Assembly (NCBI RefSeq): GCF_032854445.1
Contig: NC_088295.1
Location: 74,614,028 to 74,678,027, forward strand
Direction: 5' to 3'
DNA: 64,000 nucleotides
DNA from: Liolophura sinensis
Lineage: Eukaryota > Mollusca > Polyplacophora > Chitonida > Chitonidae
Part shown: in pieces, positions 38,685 through 50,622 of the stretch
How the letters are laid out: every line of letters starts with the position of its first letter
Numbering within the stretch: the stretch's first letter is position 1
Translations under genes and position numbers: made by a program
The notes under the pieces: generated by a model
Told to the model about the DNA's origin: nothing
Database searches by the model: none
What the model saw: only the letters and a program-made list of their open reading frames with translations

Positions 38685-41600
38685 ATGGGCGAAAAACCAG
38701 AATCGTCTAAGATGGAGAAGCCTCGCTTCCAGGGGTTCGATGTAAACGAGGGTAAGCCATCTGTACACTTAATTTAAATGTCTGAGCTTAAATGTTAACG
38801 CCTACAACCGGTTATTCATAATGCAGTGTGAATATTATGGAACTATTGAGAGTAGCACTTACATACGTACATGTAAACCTACTGATACGCAGATGAACCG
38901 GTTATATGTAACATTGTATACGCGTGCACAAAATTCCTCGCAAATTATTCTTAATTAGTTTATGCAACTGAGAAACGACAATGCTGTCTTTAAATTGCTT
39001 CTCACTCAACACGGATATTGTTCCCCTGATGTGCAAAACCGTAACCTGAACGTCACCATGCTCGCCTTAGGCCAGAACCTGCTAATGTTGAGATTATGGT
39101 AGCTCAATCCACTACCAAAATTGTTTCCATTACTTTCTACCTTTGCATCGAACTAAGAAAGCCTTTATCATTGAACAAAATAACACAGAATGAGTACTAA
39201 TAATTTTGTTGTGTAGCTTACGCTCGTGCAAAGCGTTCCAGCCGCTGTCCTGAAGTGACATGGTTGGCGCGTGAAGGTCATTAGGCATTAAGGTCAAGGT
39301 TAACCGTGCACTCAGTTACAAGTGATCTTTACATGCAAATGCAGAATAGAGCAGAACGTCTCCGACCGTCTCTTGTAACATTGTGGTGACTTGATCTGAA
39401 AGCACATGAGCTGTTTTTCTAGGGGAGGGTGCTACATAAAATAAGGTCGTGTGGAAGAAGTGGTGGAAACCGCCGCTTGCCTCTAGTCACGTACACGGCA
39501 TCCGCGAATAGCTCCTGATCGATTTCAGAAAACAGGGAGTTTATGATTAGGGTTAGAATTCATACGCATGTTACCTTCCGCGTATAGCCTTGCGGATTAC
39601 GTACAACTTGTTCCGAATGCGTTCACGTAAAATCAATTATAGAACAAAATGTCAACTTAAACACACACTGAGGCCAGAGTGCAATCATTTCCTTTTAAAC
39701 AATTTTTTTTAATAAAAACAACTTCTTTTTTTTTTGTCTCGCAGAAAATTTAAAACATGTCATGAGCCTTGGGAATCAATCAGTAAATTAATATTAACTT
39801 ATATCTTAATTATCCCTTGACAAAGTAAACATGCAGACTTACACTCATTAATTGTCATCGCCTGATTCTGTGGTACACTTGTCTTATTAAGTTAGATTCA
39901 GGTGAAGACAGTGTTTGGTATTCGGTGATACTTTGGGAGTGCATACGGAGATGATGCCACATACTAAACACTATGCGTTTAATACATTGATTACGAAAGG
40001 AAAAATTTAATATTCTGTGTTAGCAGTGTACAGCTTATAATGTCAGTTCCTAAGGTTTCACCTTTCTGCATGTTACATATCTACACACATATCAAAGTCA
40101 TTTTTTTCATTTTGCGTTAACATCTATAATTGCATTTCTAATTGTTTACGTCATGTACACGTGACATTGTCTCTGTTGATATCAACATCCGAACACCTAT
40201 GCCACTATACCGCGTATGTGTCTATATGTACAAGCTATGTTGATATCAACATCCGAACACCATTGCCTGTTTATTCCGGGTATAGAGCGGTGCAGATCCC
40301 GGTAACCCTTTATCACTCGGGGTAATACGGAAAGTGCTTTCGTAATCTCTGCGCCAAGTCGAGCTGACCCTCCCCACGTCCTCGACTGGATATGTCAGCA
40401 GCGCTCAGTGGGTCTGTTCGCCGCCTCGATCGATTCACGACTGCTAACAAACACATCCGCCTGGCTTGAAAAGGACCGTCTGGGCCGCGTAATAGTTTTT
40501 TACTCGTTTTCTATAGCAACCTGTCATGTAAATTTAACCAGCTATAATAGTTTGGTGTCAGTCTCTGCTGATCACTTTGCCCAGTTGATTTATCACTGAA
40601 ACTGCCATATACGTACACCATTGGGATAACAGCAACGTGCATGTGGTATATACCTTCCCAGTTGTGCCTAAGAAGAAACCAACATGAGCTGGACTTGAAC
40701 TCACTGCGACCGCACTGGTGAGGGGCTGCTGTGTCATTGCGCCGCGCTGGCACGTTAACCACCTCGGCAACGGAGGTCTGAATTAGAACGGCACAGTTTA
40801 GCTCACCGTTTTCATCCGTATTAGGCAAATGTCGGCTCAAATATATATTAACACCCGAAGTGACAGGTGCGTAGGACTTTTTGCGCCCCCTGCAAGGCCT
40901 ACTGATCGGACTACTAACATAGTTAGGAGTCGAAACGTAAACGGCCATAAACTGGTGAAATGAACAGAGCCAGATACGAGCTGGCCTCTTTTAAGTCCAG
41001 CATTTCAACGCTATAGTGTAACCGTGGCCTATATATTAGTTTGAATTCTAAGAAATACATGAAAATCATTGTGCCTGATTTTAATCTGGCTTCCTTCTTT
41101 TGACGAAGAAAAATCGTATACATCCATTTCTCATTAAGTGATATTGCGAAATACAGTTCTCCGGTGATTTATGTGAAAACTTGTGAAAGAAAACCCCAGG
41201 GATGCTTCCTAACAGGGTTACATGCCTAGCCAGAATCCAGAGTAGGAAAAGCCGAAACATGTTTGCAGACTTGAGGAGATTGGCACTTTGCCCTTTTCGC
41301 TGTCATGGTTCAGGCCTATAGGTTATCCTCTGCATGATCGATATGTCTCGCGATCAGCTATAAATACCTGTAAAACAGTTTTTCACATATTCACGATTAA
41401 AACGGAGCATGATCAGCAATCAAATTCCAGTTTTGAATCTTTGATGTCCAGATGTCCAAGGTCTATTTAACTTGCCGCAGACGAAAATACTTCAACATAT
41501 AAAGATCGCCTACTGAAATGTGAACAATTTTTACCATTACATAATCGATGAAACAGTGACACATTATTACATCCAGCCGACTACTTAATACATGAGAAGT

Positions 41601-44600
41601 TGTCATGGAGTTTTTATATATTTCATTGGTAATTTTAACTCGGCACTCGCTCTCTTAAACGACGATTGTCAGTTTGTTCGAATTGTTCAAATTTTTATCA
41701 TCTCGAATATTTTACTATTTCTTACGGCAGGCTTCGTTTCATTAAGGGTTGGTTTTTTGCTGTTGGCTTAAATGTTACTTTCAAATATTAGAAACATCTT
41801 GTTATGAATGACCACAATACTTTCTTGCAATGCCATGGTTGACGTCAAAGCGGCACGTGTTTGGCATCACTTATTTCTTTTCTTTGTTTTAGTGCCATTG
41901 TGGACCTCAAAGCTGTTTCCGGTTGCTATCATTTGTTTTTTTGCTTCCTTGCAGCGGCATGGTTGACGGCAAAGAGGCTCCTGATGGTCATCATTTGAGT
42001 TTTGCTTTCTTTCAGTGCCATGGTAGACGTCAAAGCGGTTCCTTGTGTCCATTATCTGCGTTCATTTGGTTTCTTTCTTTGTCATGGTGGACATCGAAGT
42101 GGACCTTCATGGGCATCTTTTGTTTCTTTGCTATCTTGAAGTTCCATGGTGGACATCAAAGCCATTCCTGATGGCCATTATTTGTTTCTTTGCTTTCTTT
42201 CAGTGCCATCAAAGGGGTTTCTGGTGGTCATGATTTGTTTCTTTGCTTTCTTTCAATGCCATGGGACCATCATAGCTGTTTTTGATGGCTAGCATTTGTT
42301 TGTGTGCTTTCTTGCAGTGCCATAGTGGACGTCAAAGTGGTTCCTGGTGGGCACTATTTGTTTCTGTGCATTCTTTTAGCACTATGGTAGACGTCTAAGT
42401 GGTTTATTATGACTATCATTTGTTCCTTTGCTTTCTTTCAGTGCCATGGTGGACATCAAAGCGGTTTCTGATGGCCGTAATTTGTTTCTTTGGCTTTGGG
42501 AATTTGTACGCTCAGCGAGTGAACCTCAGTATGGCCATGGTTTGTATGATAAACCACACGGCTACCGATGTTGGCATGGAGTCAAAATATCCGGAACAAT
42601 ATCACAGTCACATTGGGCACACGAACGACTCCGGGTATTCACACGTTACCACTCAAGGACCCGTTGACCTTGAGGAACAGTGCCCTTCACATGGTCATTC
42701 GGATAATGAAACGATTAGCCAATCAGAGGTAGGTATATGGGCCTGAATTCTTAATTTAGTCATTAAGATACAAACTACTAATATTCTATAATACACAATT
42801 AACGGTGTTCAGGTGCTTTGCTGTTATTGGTTTTCGTTTGTTTTTTTGTTTTGTTTTTTTTTACTTATACTTGAGTTTACGTTGTGCAAACATTTAAAAC
42901 TACAGTTTTTTCGTCTTTATTTTATTTTTTTATTTGTTCAGCAAGGCAATCTCGTCTGGGATAAACAAATCCAAGGACTTCTTCTTGGCTCTTTTTTCTG
43001 GGGATATTTATTTCCTCAAGTACCTGGCGGTTGGCTCAGTGAAAAATTTGGCGCCAAAAAGGTTACAGCCGCCGGAATGTTTCCTGTCGCCATTTTGACT
43101 CTCTTGACACCCGTCAGCGCTACCACGAGCCCTTGGCTCCTCCTTGTGGTCAGAATCCTTATCGGAGTAGGGGAGGTAAGTTAGTCATTTACATCTCCAT
43201 GGAGATATATTATCTCTTTTAAATGAATGTCATAGCTGATCAGTCTCAAGTTTCGTCGGACATGTGTTTATATTTATCGGTTGAGCTTGACTTTTCTTCT
43301 TTATTGTCTTGAGCCATAATCGTTCATTCTTCATTATTGTATTTATTGTATAGAAAATACGACATTTTCAGCCAATATCATAATTCGGTTGATTACACAT
43401 TTCCAGGCTGTCATGTACCCTGCTGCTCAAGCCCTGTTTGCCCGCTGGGCGGCGCCCTGGGAACGGAGTCGTCTGATTGGTATATCATACGCAGGTGCGT
43501 GTTTTAGGCTTTTGAGAGGAGAAATGCGGCTAATCCAATGAGAAACATGGCGGCATAAATACATTTAAGTTTCTTGAAAGAGCCTTTCATTTTATGTCAC
43601 GTTTACTGTGTACTAAGGAAGTACATGTTCCCAGTTAATGCTTCCGCAGACAGGAGGCTGGATTTCACTGGTTAACTGCGACCGATTTACCTTACATGGA
43701 TAAAGCATTATGGACACGATAATTAATTGAGTATTAAGTCTGACCCAGAAAAGCAGTCGAAACCATTCCATAATAGGCAATCTTTACGTAATCTCCTTAT
43801 TCCGTTTCAAAAGCACGACCATAATTTTTATGTGTAGCTTTTTCATTTGTCGGCATCCATAATGACTCCGTTGCGTAGACCCTAACACAGCAAAAAATCA
43901 ATCAATCAATCGTTATTCATGACCAAATAATGCGCCAAACCTAATCGACAATCAAGAGTGACAAACAATGTCTGGATGGATTGGGGCATAATGAAACATA
44001 CTGCTACATTGCTGTCCATTGCGGTAATATGGGACAGACGCTATCGATTTTGGACTTCATGGTTATATCCCTGCTTGCTATTAAACCAGATACCAGCAAG
44101 TTGTCTCTTTGCTCTCAGGTGGTCAGCTAGGGAATGCCATAGCCTTCCCCGTGTCCGGATTACTCTGCGATTATGGATTCGGTGGTGGATGGCCGTCCAT
44201 ATTCTATGTATTTGGTAAGCATCAGTGATTTGGCTTCTCAGAATCGTGGAGTTTTTCATAATCCAGAACTTTTTTGCATGTGGATGATGAAAGGCTTCAG
44301 GTTCCTTTGTACATGTAGGTAAATTCATCATTTGAACACTCTTCGTAACGCTTTGGGAAATCAGTCTTAAGCTATGAAATACGTTTACTTTTGTTTTAAT
44401 TCTTAAATACTTAAGTGGCAAGGTCTGCCAGCAACCTGCGGATGGTCGTGGGTTTTCCCCGGGCACTGCCAGGTTTACTCCCACCATAACGCTGGCCGCC
44501 GTCGAATAAGTGGAATATTCTTGAGTGTGGCGTAAAACACCAATCAAATAAATAAATAAATAGTTTGTACCATTTTGTTTCGGAACAGCTTGCCTACGCT

Positions 44601-47600
44601 GGGTTAAATAATTCATTAGTAAATTGAGTTTGACTCTGATATTAGTTAATTAACAAAGTTTAATGGCTTGCCATCAACTTGTCCGTTCTTGATTTGTTTT
44701 TCGTCTTGACTGGCTAATGAATTCTGTATAGCAACAAGAAAACGAAACATACTAATGGTAAAAAAAAAATTACCCCCCCCCCGCCCACAACCTTCATTCA
44801 CCTAGATGGCTTGACCTTTAAAATGTTTTTGATCTAAGCACTGGGTGCAGGCGGTGCCTTTATCTGTTAAGATCAGATTTTCATTGTGATTGGAGAGCCT
44901 TAGAAGTCTTACTCCCCACTTCCTTACGGTTCCGTCAGCCGTTAAATACAGATCTAAGATCGATTTTATTCTGGCACTGTTCCATACAGTTGTATTTTGT
45001 GGCAATATAGTTTCTGTGTAACGCTGATGGCTTTTAAAAACCCGTCAGTTAGTCGTATAAATTCAAGCCGTCTTTGAATCTGTCACAGGTACATGTGGAT
45101 TTATCTGGTGCGTGGTATGGACGATATTTGTTCACGATTCCCCGGCAGAATGTCCGAGAATTACCGACATTGAACGGAAATACGTCGAGCAGTCGCTGGG
45201 ACAGAGTAACAAGAACAAAAAGGTCTGTTAGGTTAATGCATTTAAGAAATGAACTCAAGAAATGAACGGCTATAGTTGTCAAAATTTGGCTGAAATTTCA
45301 TGGCCTTATTTCTTTTTTGATTTGATCGGTGTTTTATGCCGTATACTCAAGAATATTTCACTTATGCGACGGCAACCAGCATTATTGTAGGAGGAGACAT
45401 GACCTCAAGCTATGATCATTCATTCATCGTCGTCAATGACAAAACATCCATCCGATCGATCTGTCAGATATTTAGTTCATCCATCAATACCTCTGCCAAT
45501 CAGTCAGTAATGAACAAATCAGCTGTTGAATAGTCAGCTTTTAAGATGACTCGCGTTTTATTCATTAATTTATTCGTTTATTTGATTGGTGTTTTACGTC
45601 GTACTTAAGAATAGTTCACTTATGCGACGGCGGCCAGCATTATGGTGGGAGGAAACCGGACTTTAACTCTCAGCGACCGTGTTTGTGAGAGGCTTCTGGG
45701 ATATTGTGCCGCGTGGGCGTGCTAACTCCCGCGGCCACGGAGGCGTCTTATTCATTAATACAGAAAAAGTATATAACAGTGTGTACATTACAGGCAATTG
45801 GTCTAATACTCAAGCAAACGATTAAAACAGCCGATCTATTTAAAGAGCTCAGCATTTTCTTATTAAACTTGTACCTCTCAGAAACCGGACACGCCTTGGA
45901 AGCCATTTTCAGCAGCCCGGCTGTCTGGGCCATCATTGTGGCCCACACCTGTGGTAACTGGGGAGCTTACTTTATCCTTACCAGCATACCGGCCTACATG
46001 AAAGAAGTACTCAAGTTTGACATCAAAAAGGTAGTATTGCATTTTTTTCATTTCTAAATTCTAGACCAGTTGATGACCTCTAGTAAATTATTATCATATC
46101 ACTACACTTTTTTACCTACACTCAAAAAGTTAATCTCTTGAATTTATTTTATTATTATAACTCAACATCGTATCATATTCAACATAGTATTCAAGCCTAA
46201 TAGAATCTATATGTTCAATTAATACAATATGTGTGTTATATTTAACATAATAATCTGCTGCAATAGCGGAATACATTGTAGCATTCCTCAGACAACACAT
46301 TTTCTGATAAATTTCACAGATTATCTATTTGAGAGTAACTCCAGTGAGCCACGGTACCATAGGGGGTCTATGTTGCTACCATATTTGGCTAATTACATGA
46401 ACAGTTAGAATAAAACCCTAACAGGGGACGAGAAGCTGTATTTCACCAGTTACGTGTCGCCATTAACCAGCAATCACTCTGTCGTCACTGTTCTGGTTGT
46501 ACTCTCCATGCTGTAGTCGTTTACATCGTAATTAATGCTTTGTTTGTTCAAAGAATATGTGATATGTGAAAACACACTTGAACTATCATAAATCTGACCA
46601 TGTGTTTTTATACAGCTATAGTTTGTCTTGAGATTGAACATTTCATTGAACATTGACACATTAGCAAACGTTATTTATCATGCGTATGTTTTTAAAATGG
46701 TTGCAAACAAATCAACTTTGTAGTTCTTTGGACCACTGTAATGTACATACCTCCATTGCATGTACAATACTTTATCGCCTTTCCTTCTTTGTCTGGTTAT
46801 TATTTCTCATTTGTTCGGAATATTATGTTTCTCGAAATGACCATTTCTAGTGCCATGTTGTGACAAAATGGGCTATTTTCGATACTACTTGTTTCCCCCA
46901 CTCTGGATGTGTTATAATACCGAGCGGGCTGTTCTCAATGTTGCCGCATTTATCATTTGGATGTGTTTATTATACAGAGTAGAATGTTTTTAATTTTGCT
47001 ACATTTCTCATTTTTAAACGTGTTTTCAGGATTTCTCTTATAATCCCATGTGTTTTATCTCCCAGATCGGATTGTTTTCAAAGTTGCCGTGTTTCTAATG
47101 TTTGACATGTTTGGTTACAAAATAGATTGTTATCTTCCTGCATGCTTTACATGGTTCTCTCATTACGGATGTGTCATTTTATAGAATGGACTGTTTACAA
47201 GGTTGCCTTATATCTAACATTTTTATTTATTTATTTATTTATTTTTTTCGAAACTAGATTGTTATCTTCCTGAATGCTTTATCTCACATTCTGGATGTGT
47301 TGTGTTGAACAGTGGTGCTGTTTATATAATGTTAGATGTGTCATGTTACAGATCGGTCTGTTTACAATGTATTTTGTCACTTTGCATGAGTGTTTACAAT
47401 ATTACAGTATCACAGATTTTTGTATGTTCTGTTACAGAACGGACTGTTCACAATGTTGCCGTATCTCTCATTTTGGATGTGTATTAACATTGGAGGCACA
47501 TTGGCCGACTTTCTCATTGAAAAGAAGATTTTAACAGTTGTCTGGACCAGAAGAAACTGATGGACACTATAGGTAAATGTTAAACCATTAGTAATCCGCC

Positions 47601-49239
47601 GTGAGTGGTGGCCTGTCACTTATCTGCTTTCCATGAAGACATTCCTAACCTTTGTCCAGTTGAGCTTAACTGTACATTAGGCTTTGTTCCATACTCTAAA
47701 AGGAGTGGATCTTTGAGGAATTCTCAAGTGGCAGCCAAAGACACGAAGTTCCCGGGAACGTATGCCGCGATTTATTACAACTTGACAGTTTAATCAGACT
47801 TAGTTCCAAATGTAGTCCAGGTTATACAGCAGGAAATCAAATCCAATCTACGTTCCCAATTCTGGAATCGGAAGCTGTTTTGATTTTTAGCTACGAAAGG
47901 CAGCCCTTTTAGTTGCTCCTTCTGTTTGTTGGTCGAATGTTCTTTGGGTCTGTCGGTCTGTCAAATACTTGACATATCCCATCTTCTAGCATATGGGCCT
48001 GGGCGAGGGGACAAAGTGCAAGACAACGTCATGCAACGACTTTTTTTAATCAAAAAATGATTAACCATTAAATATGAACATACACTTGTTTGAATTATAA
48101 TCATGTTTCGTGTGAACGAGATCGAGGATAAATAGGTGGTAGTGTCACCACAACTACATACACTGACTATCGTTATGAATTCAATTCCAGCCTGAGGTAA
48201 TTTTGTGCGGTCTTGCCTTTATAGGGCTGGTGATGCCTGGTACCCTAATGGTTATCACGGGCTACATGAGCTGTAATCAACCAACAGCTGCCGTAGCCCT
48301 GCTCGTCCTAGCCATGGGTTTCAGTGGATTCCAGTTTGCCGCCCACTTCGTCAACCACGGAGACATCGCACCATCCTTCGCGGGTACTCTCTTCGGCATC
48401 TCGAACGTAGCAGCGACTATACCGGGAATTCTGACTCCATATGTTGTTGGAGCCGTGACAACAGAGGTAATGTCATACCAATTCAACTTCACGCTTCATG
48501 GGTAGAATGGATCGTTGGAGGGTATAAAAAATAAATAACAGCCACTTATAAACTCGACCACCATCAAATAAATAACAAACTTTTGAGAAGAGCGCTAATA
48601 GCCAATCAAATAACTAAATACATTAAGAATAACATCGACAGTTTTTATCCAATAATACACGTAGTTGTACAATGATTCGACTAACTCCTAAATGCATTCA
48701 GCTAGCGAATGTTGAAAATGGAAGCTATCTTGTCCTTGGGTATCTTGATGTCTGAATTCATCTTGTCATTTGTGTTAGACCAGTTTAAAAAAACACTGTT
48801 ATCTTACAAAAGGAAATATAAATAAATTTGTTTTATCACTTTAGCCCAAATTACTGTCAGTTATATGGCCTCATGCCGTATATAGCTTTGAAATTTGGCC
48901 ATGCGCAGATCAGGGTTTCTACACCAGCCAGCTATGTCACGTAATTGTGATTAATGGAGACTTCTTCTTTCGCAGAAAACCCGTGAACAGTGGCTAATAG
49001 TATTCTATATCAGTGGAGCCGTCCACATCTTTGGAGCTTTATTTTACTTCATCTTCGCTCGTGGCGATATCCAGTCGTGGGCTGTCATTCCGGATGTAGA
49101 CAACACGAACCACGCGGAGAACGCCAACGCTTTATTAGAAAAGGGAAGAAGGTCTTCTGATACCGGCAAAAGTGGAGACACGTTGGTAGTAGAGAACGAA
49201 AATGACTCCAAACTTCTGGATGACAAGGCTACAGCATAA
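38685..49239 (+). CDS. SLC17-family (sialin/VGLUT-like) MFS transporter with two apparent 1-base frame breaks
   Basis: Coding exons are 38685-38751, 42442-42728, 42942-43175, 43407-43494, 44119-44214, 45089-45222, 45882-46030, 47438-47572, 48225-48466 and 48976-49239. They would give about 565 residues if one base were present near 45902 and one near 47546. SLC17 proteins carry organic anions (sialate, glutamate, urate) across lysosomal, vesicle or plasma membranes. Family marks are [11 protein letters not shown] in TM1 (Arg48, aligned with sialin Arg39), a long first loop with sequons NHT, NDS and [15 protein letters not shown] (MFS motif A), and [14 protein letters not shown] (SLC17 signature). 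Further marks are [14 protein letters not shown] and [18 protein letters not shown]. The substrate cannot be read from sequence. Human sialin has 495 residues, so the loop and C-tail are long. Introns 1 and 7 carry splice-junction tandem arrays. In exons 7 and 8 the codon frame shifts, so this copy may be broken or contain base-call errors. Confidence 0.92.
38752..42441 (+). other. SLC17 intron 1 (3.7 kb)
   Basis: No coding sequence recognised. It holds a 24-bp direct repeat at 40174 and 40238, a SINE fragment at 40644 and the ~62-bp splice-junction array at its 3' end. The phase-1 junction (GAG G to TG CCA TGG) joins exon 1 with exon 2. Confidence 0.6.
40644..40778 (-). mobile_element. SINE group A, head half, reverse
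   Basis: Contains CCAACATGAGCTGGACTTGA, ACTCACTGCGACCGCACTGG and the tRNA-like head GTTAACCACCTCGGCAACGG; the tail is missing. Confidence 0.82.
41825..42500 (+). repeat. ~62-bp tandem array built from the exon 2 splice acceptor plus exon 2 start
   Basis: The anchor GCCATGGTGGACATCAAAG (or a variant) recurs at about 41832, 41894, 41956, 42017, 42081, 42142, 42204, 42258, 42319, 42380 and 42443. Spacing is 61-64 bp except one 54-bp step. Most copies are preceded by a pyrimidine tract and AG (CTTTCTTTCAG-like). The last copy is the real acceptor and first ~45 bases of exon 2. Confidence 0.93.
44412..44562 (+). mobile_element. SINE group A, 3' part
   Basis: Body and tail (GGCAAGGTCTGCCAGCAACC; ATATTCTTGAGTGTGGCGTA; CAATCAAATAAATAAATAAA) in SLC17 intron 5. 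Confidence 0.86.
45312..45402 (-). mobile_element. SINE group A tail fragment, reverse
   Basis: GATTTGATCGGTGTTTTATG and CTTATGCGACGGCAACCAGC in SLC17 intron 6. Confidence 0.8.
45562..45748 (-). mobile_element. SINE group A with internal deletion, reverse
   Basis: Tail and first body half, then a jump from GGGAGGAAACCGG to the head region (CTCTCAGCGACCGTGTTTGT; GCGGCCACGGAGGCG). It lies about 130 bp before SLC17 exon 7. Confidence 0.84.
46910..47490 (+). repeat. Degenerate tandem array built from the exon 8 splice acceptor plus exon 8 start
   Basis: Variants of ACGGACTGTTCACAATGTTG and ATCTCTCATTTTGGATGTGT recur about eight times before the real exon 8 start at 47438, with spacing mostly 54-61 bp (some longer or shorter). 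Examples are GCGGGCTGTTCTCAATGTTG (46924), ATGGACTGTTTACAAGGTTG (47185) and TCGGTCTGTTTACAATG (47353). The array is more diverged than the one in intron 1. Confidence 0.8.
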
Positions 49240-49338
49240 ACTACTTGTTGATATATGGATATTATATAAATTTTACTAGCTTCGAACCCTTGCCATTGAC
49301 AACATGACGACGACATGCTGTTCAAACCTGTGCTAAAT

Positions 49339-49344
49339 AATAAA
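49339..49344 (+). terminator. Poly(A) signal of the SLC17 gene
   Basis: AATAAA lies 100 bases after the TAA at 49237-49239. Confidence 0.6.
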
Positions 49345-50577
49345 GTGTGGGACAGCATCGTAACAGTTTTATGACACTATTCCACATATGAGGTTTCTGA
49401 GGATAAAAGGAAAATAGATTGCTGGAATTTGACGCCCTGTGTATGGAAAATGTTTCAGCCATAGCTTTGAGAAGGTTCCGGATTAAATCTGGTACAACAC
49501 ATCATATTACCGAGCCATTTACTGAGGTGATCCAAGGGCCGTATAACCAATGTTAAACCTCCCAGAGGTTCGTTTATGTCGTGCTTCAGCATGACGCGCA
49601 GACATATAACAGCGCATAGCTGACATGCCTGCTTAAACGAGGGCGACAATCAGCAAAATGAGTCCAGGTCTGTTTGAACAACGAGTTCCGGTTGTACAGA
49701 GACGGTGTAATCTACACAAACAAAAGCTCATTACCTTATTCATGTTTTAGAATACAATATTGTATGTTTATGGCCTATAGATTGTAAATAGCGTAGGCAG
49801 AATCTCATTGAAAACCATATACGGTTGTACGTGTGCAACGTGTGATATTTCCTCTTCCATTTTAACTAACACATATTTTCATCTGGAGTAAGTAGTTTTT
49901 TTTCCCATAATACAAGGAAACAAGCTCAAACGTTTCTCTACAACATTGCCTGTATAAAGCTACGTATAGATGCAAATTACAGCTCACTGAAAATACAAAT
50001 TTGCTTGTGCAAATAACCTGCTGATATGTTCCCATTCTCTGTGCTCATATACTGCATCTAAGAAAAAAAGAAATTGCTTATAATGTAAAAAGATATATTT
50101 ATAAAGAACTTCCTCCATTGTCTTCCACCTGATGTTGAGCACCACTGTTTATAATTTATCCCCTCATTAAGTACATATATAACAAATACCATGCAGGAAG
50201 TGTGTTTTTGACCAGTACATATTTATGGGTTCTCGTAGTTTTGCACCCACCGTTTGCCATGGTTATTGGTAGGACAGAGGTGACGGTCTCCATGCTGTCG
50301 CCTATATGATGGAGACATGCTCCGTGACTGGCAAATCGTTTTGTATTATTACTGAGGAAACAAACCGAGGGAAAAACTGAGGAAGATACGGATACAAGTT
50401 CTGTACATTTTTTAAGATATTTGGCCTCAAAGTATCAGTTCATAAACCTTAGTTTATAGGGTGAAGTGGGTGGAGAAGGGACATTTACATTGCTACAAAG
50501 TGGCCCTATATCAGCGTCATGTTCACTTTGTTTCTTAATACACAACAAATCATTGTACACCAAGGTACGTTTTCTTT

Positions 50578-50622
50578 TGAGTGAGTGAGTGAGTGCTTGG
50601 GGTTCAACGTCGTTTTCTTATG
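50578..50622 (-). mobile_element. SINE group B short fragment
   Basis: (GAGT)n followed by GCTTGGGGTTCAACGTCG only. Confidence 0.65.

Noticed and set aside
41923-42667. Several + ORFs through the SLC17 intron 1 array
   Set aside because: They read decoy copies of the exon 2 start in mixed frames; only 42442-42728 joins the gene in phase.
44041-44616. 191-codon ORF on - overlapping SLC17 exon 5
   Set aside because: It is the antisense of an exon plus a SINE copy; such ORFs come from the open reverse frame of the repeat.
48191-48224. Upstream acceptor (AATTCCAG at 48190) for SLC17 exon 9
   Set aside because: It would add [11 protein letters not shown] in phase 0 and break the family alignment; the AG at 48224 gives the expected IG-LVMPG junction in phase.
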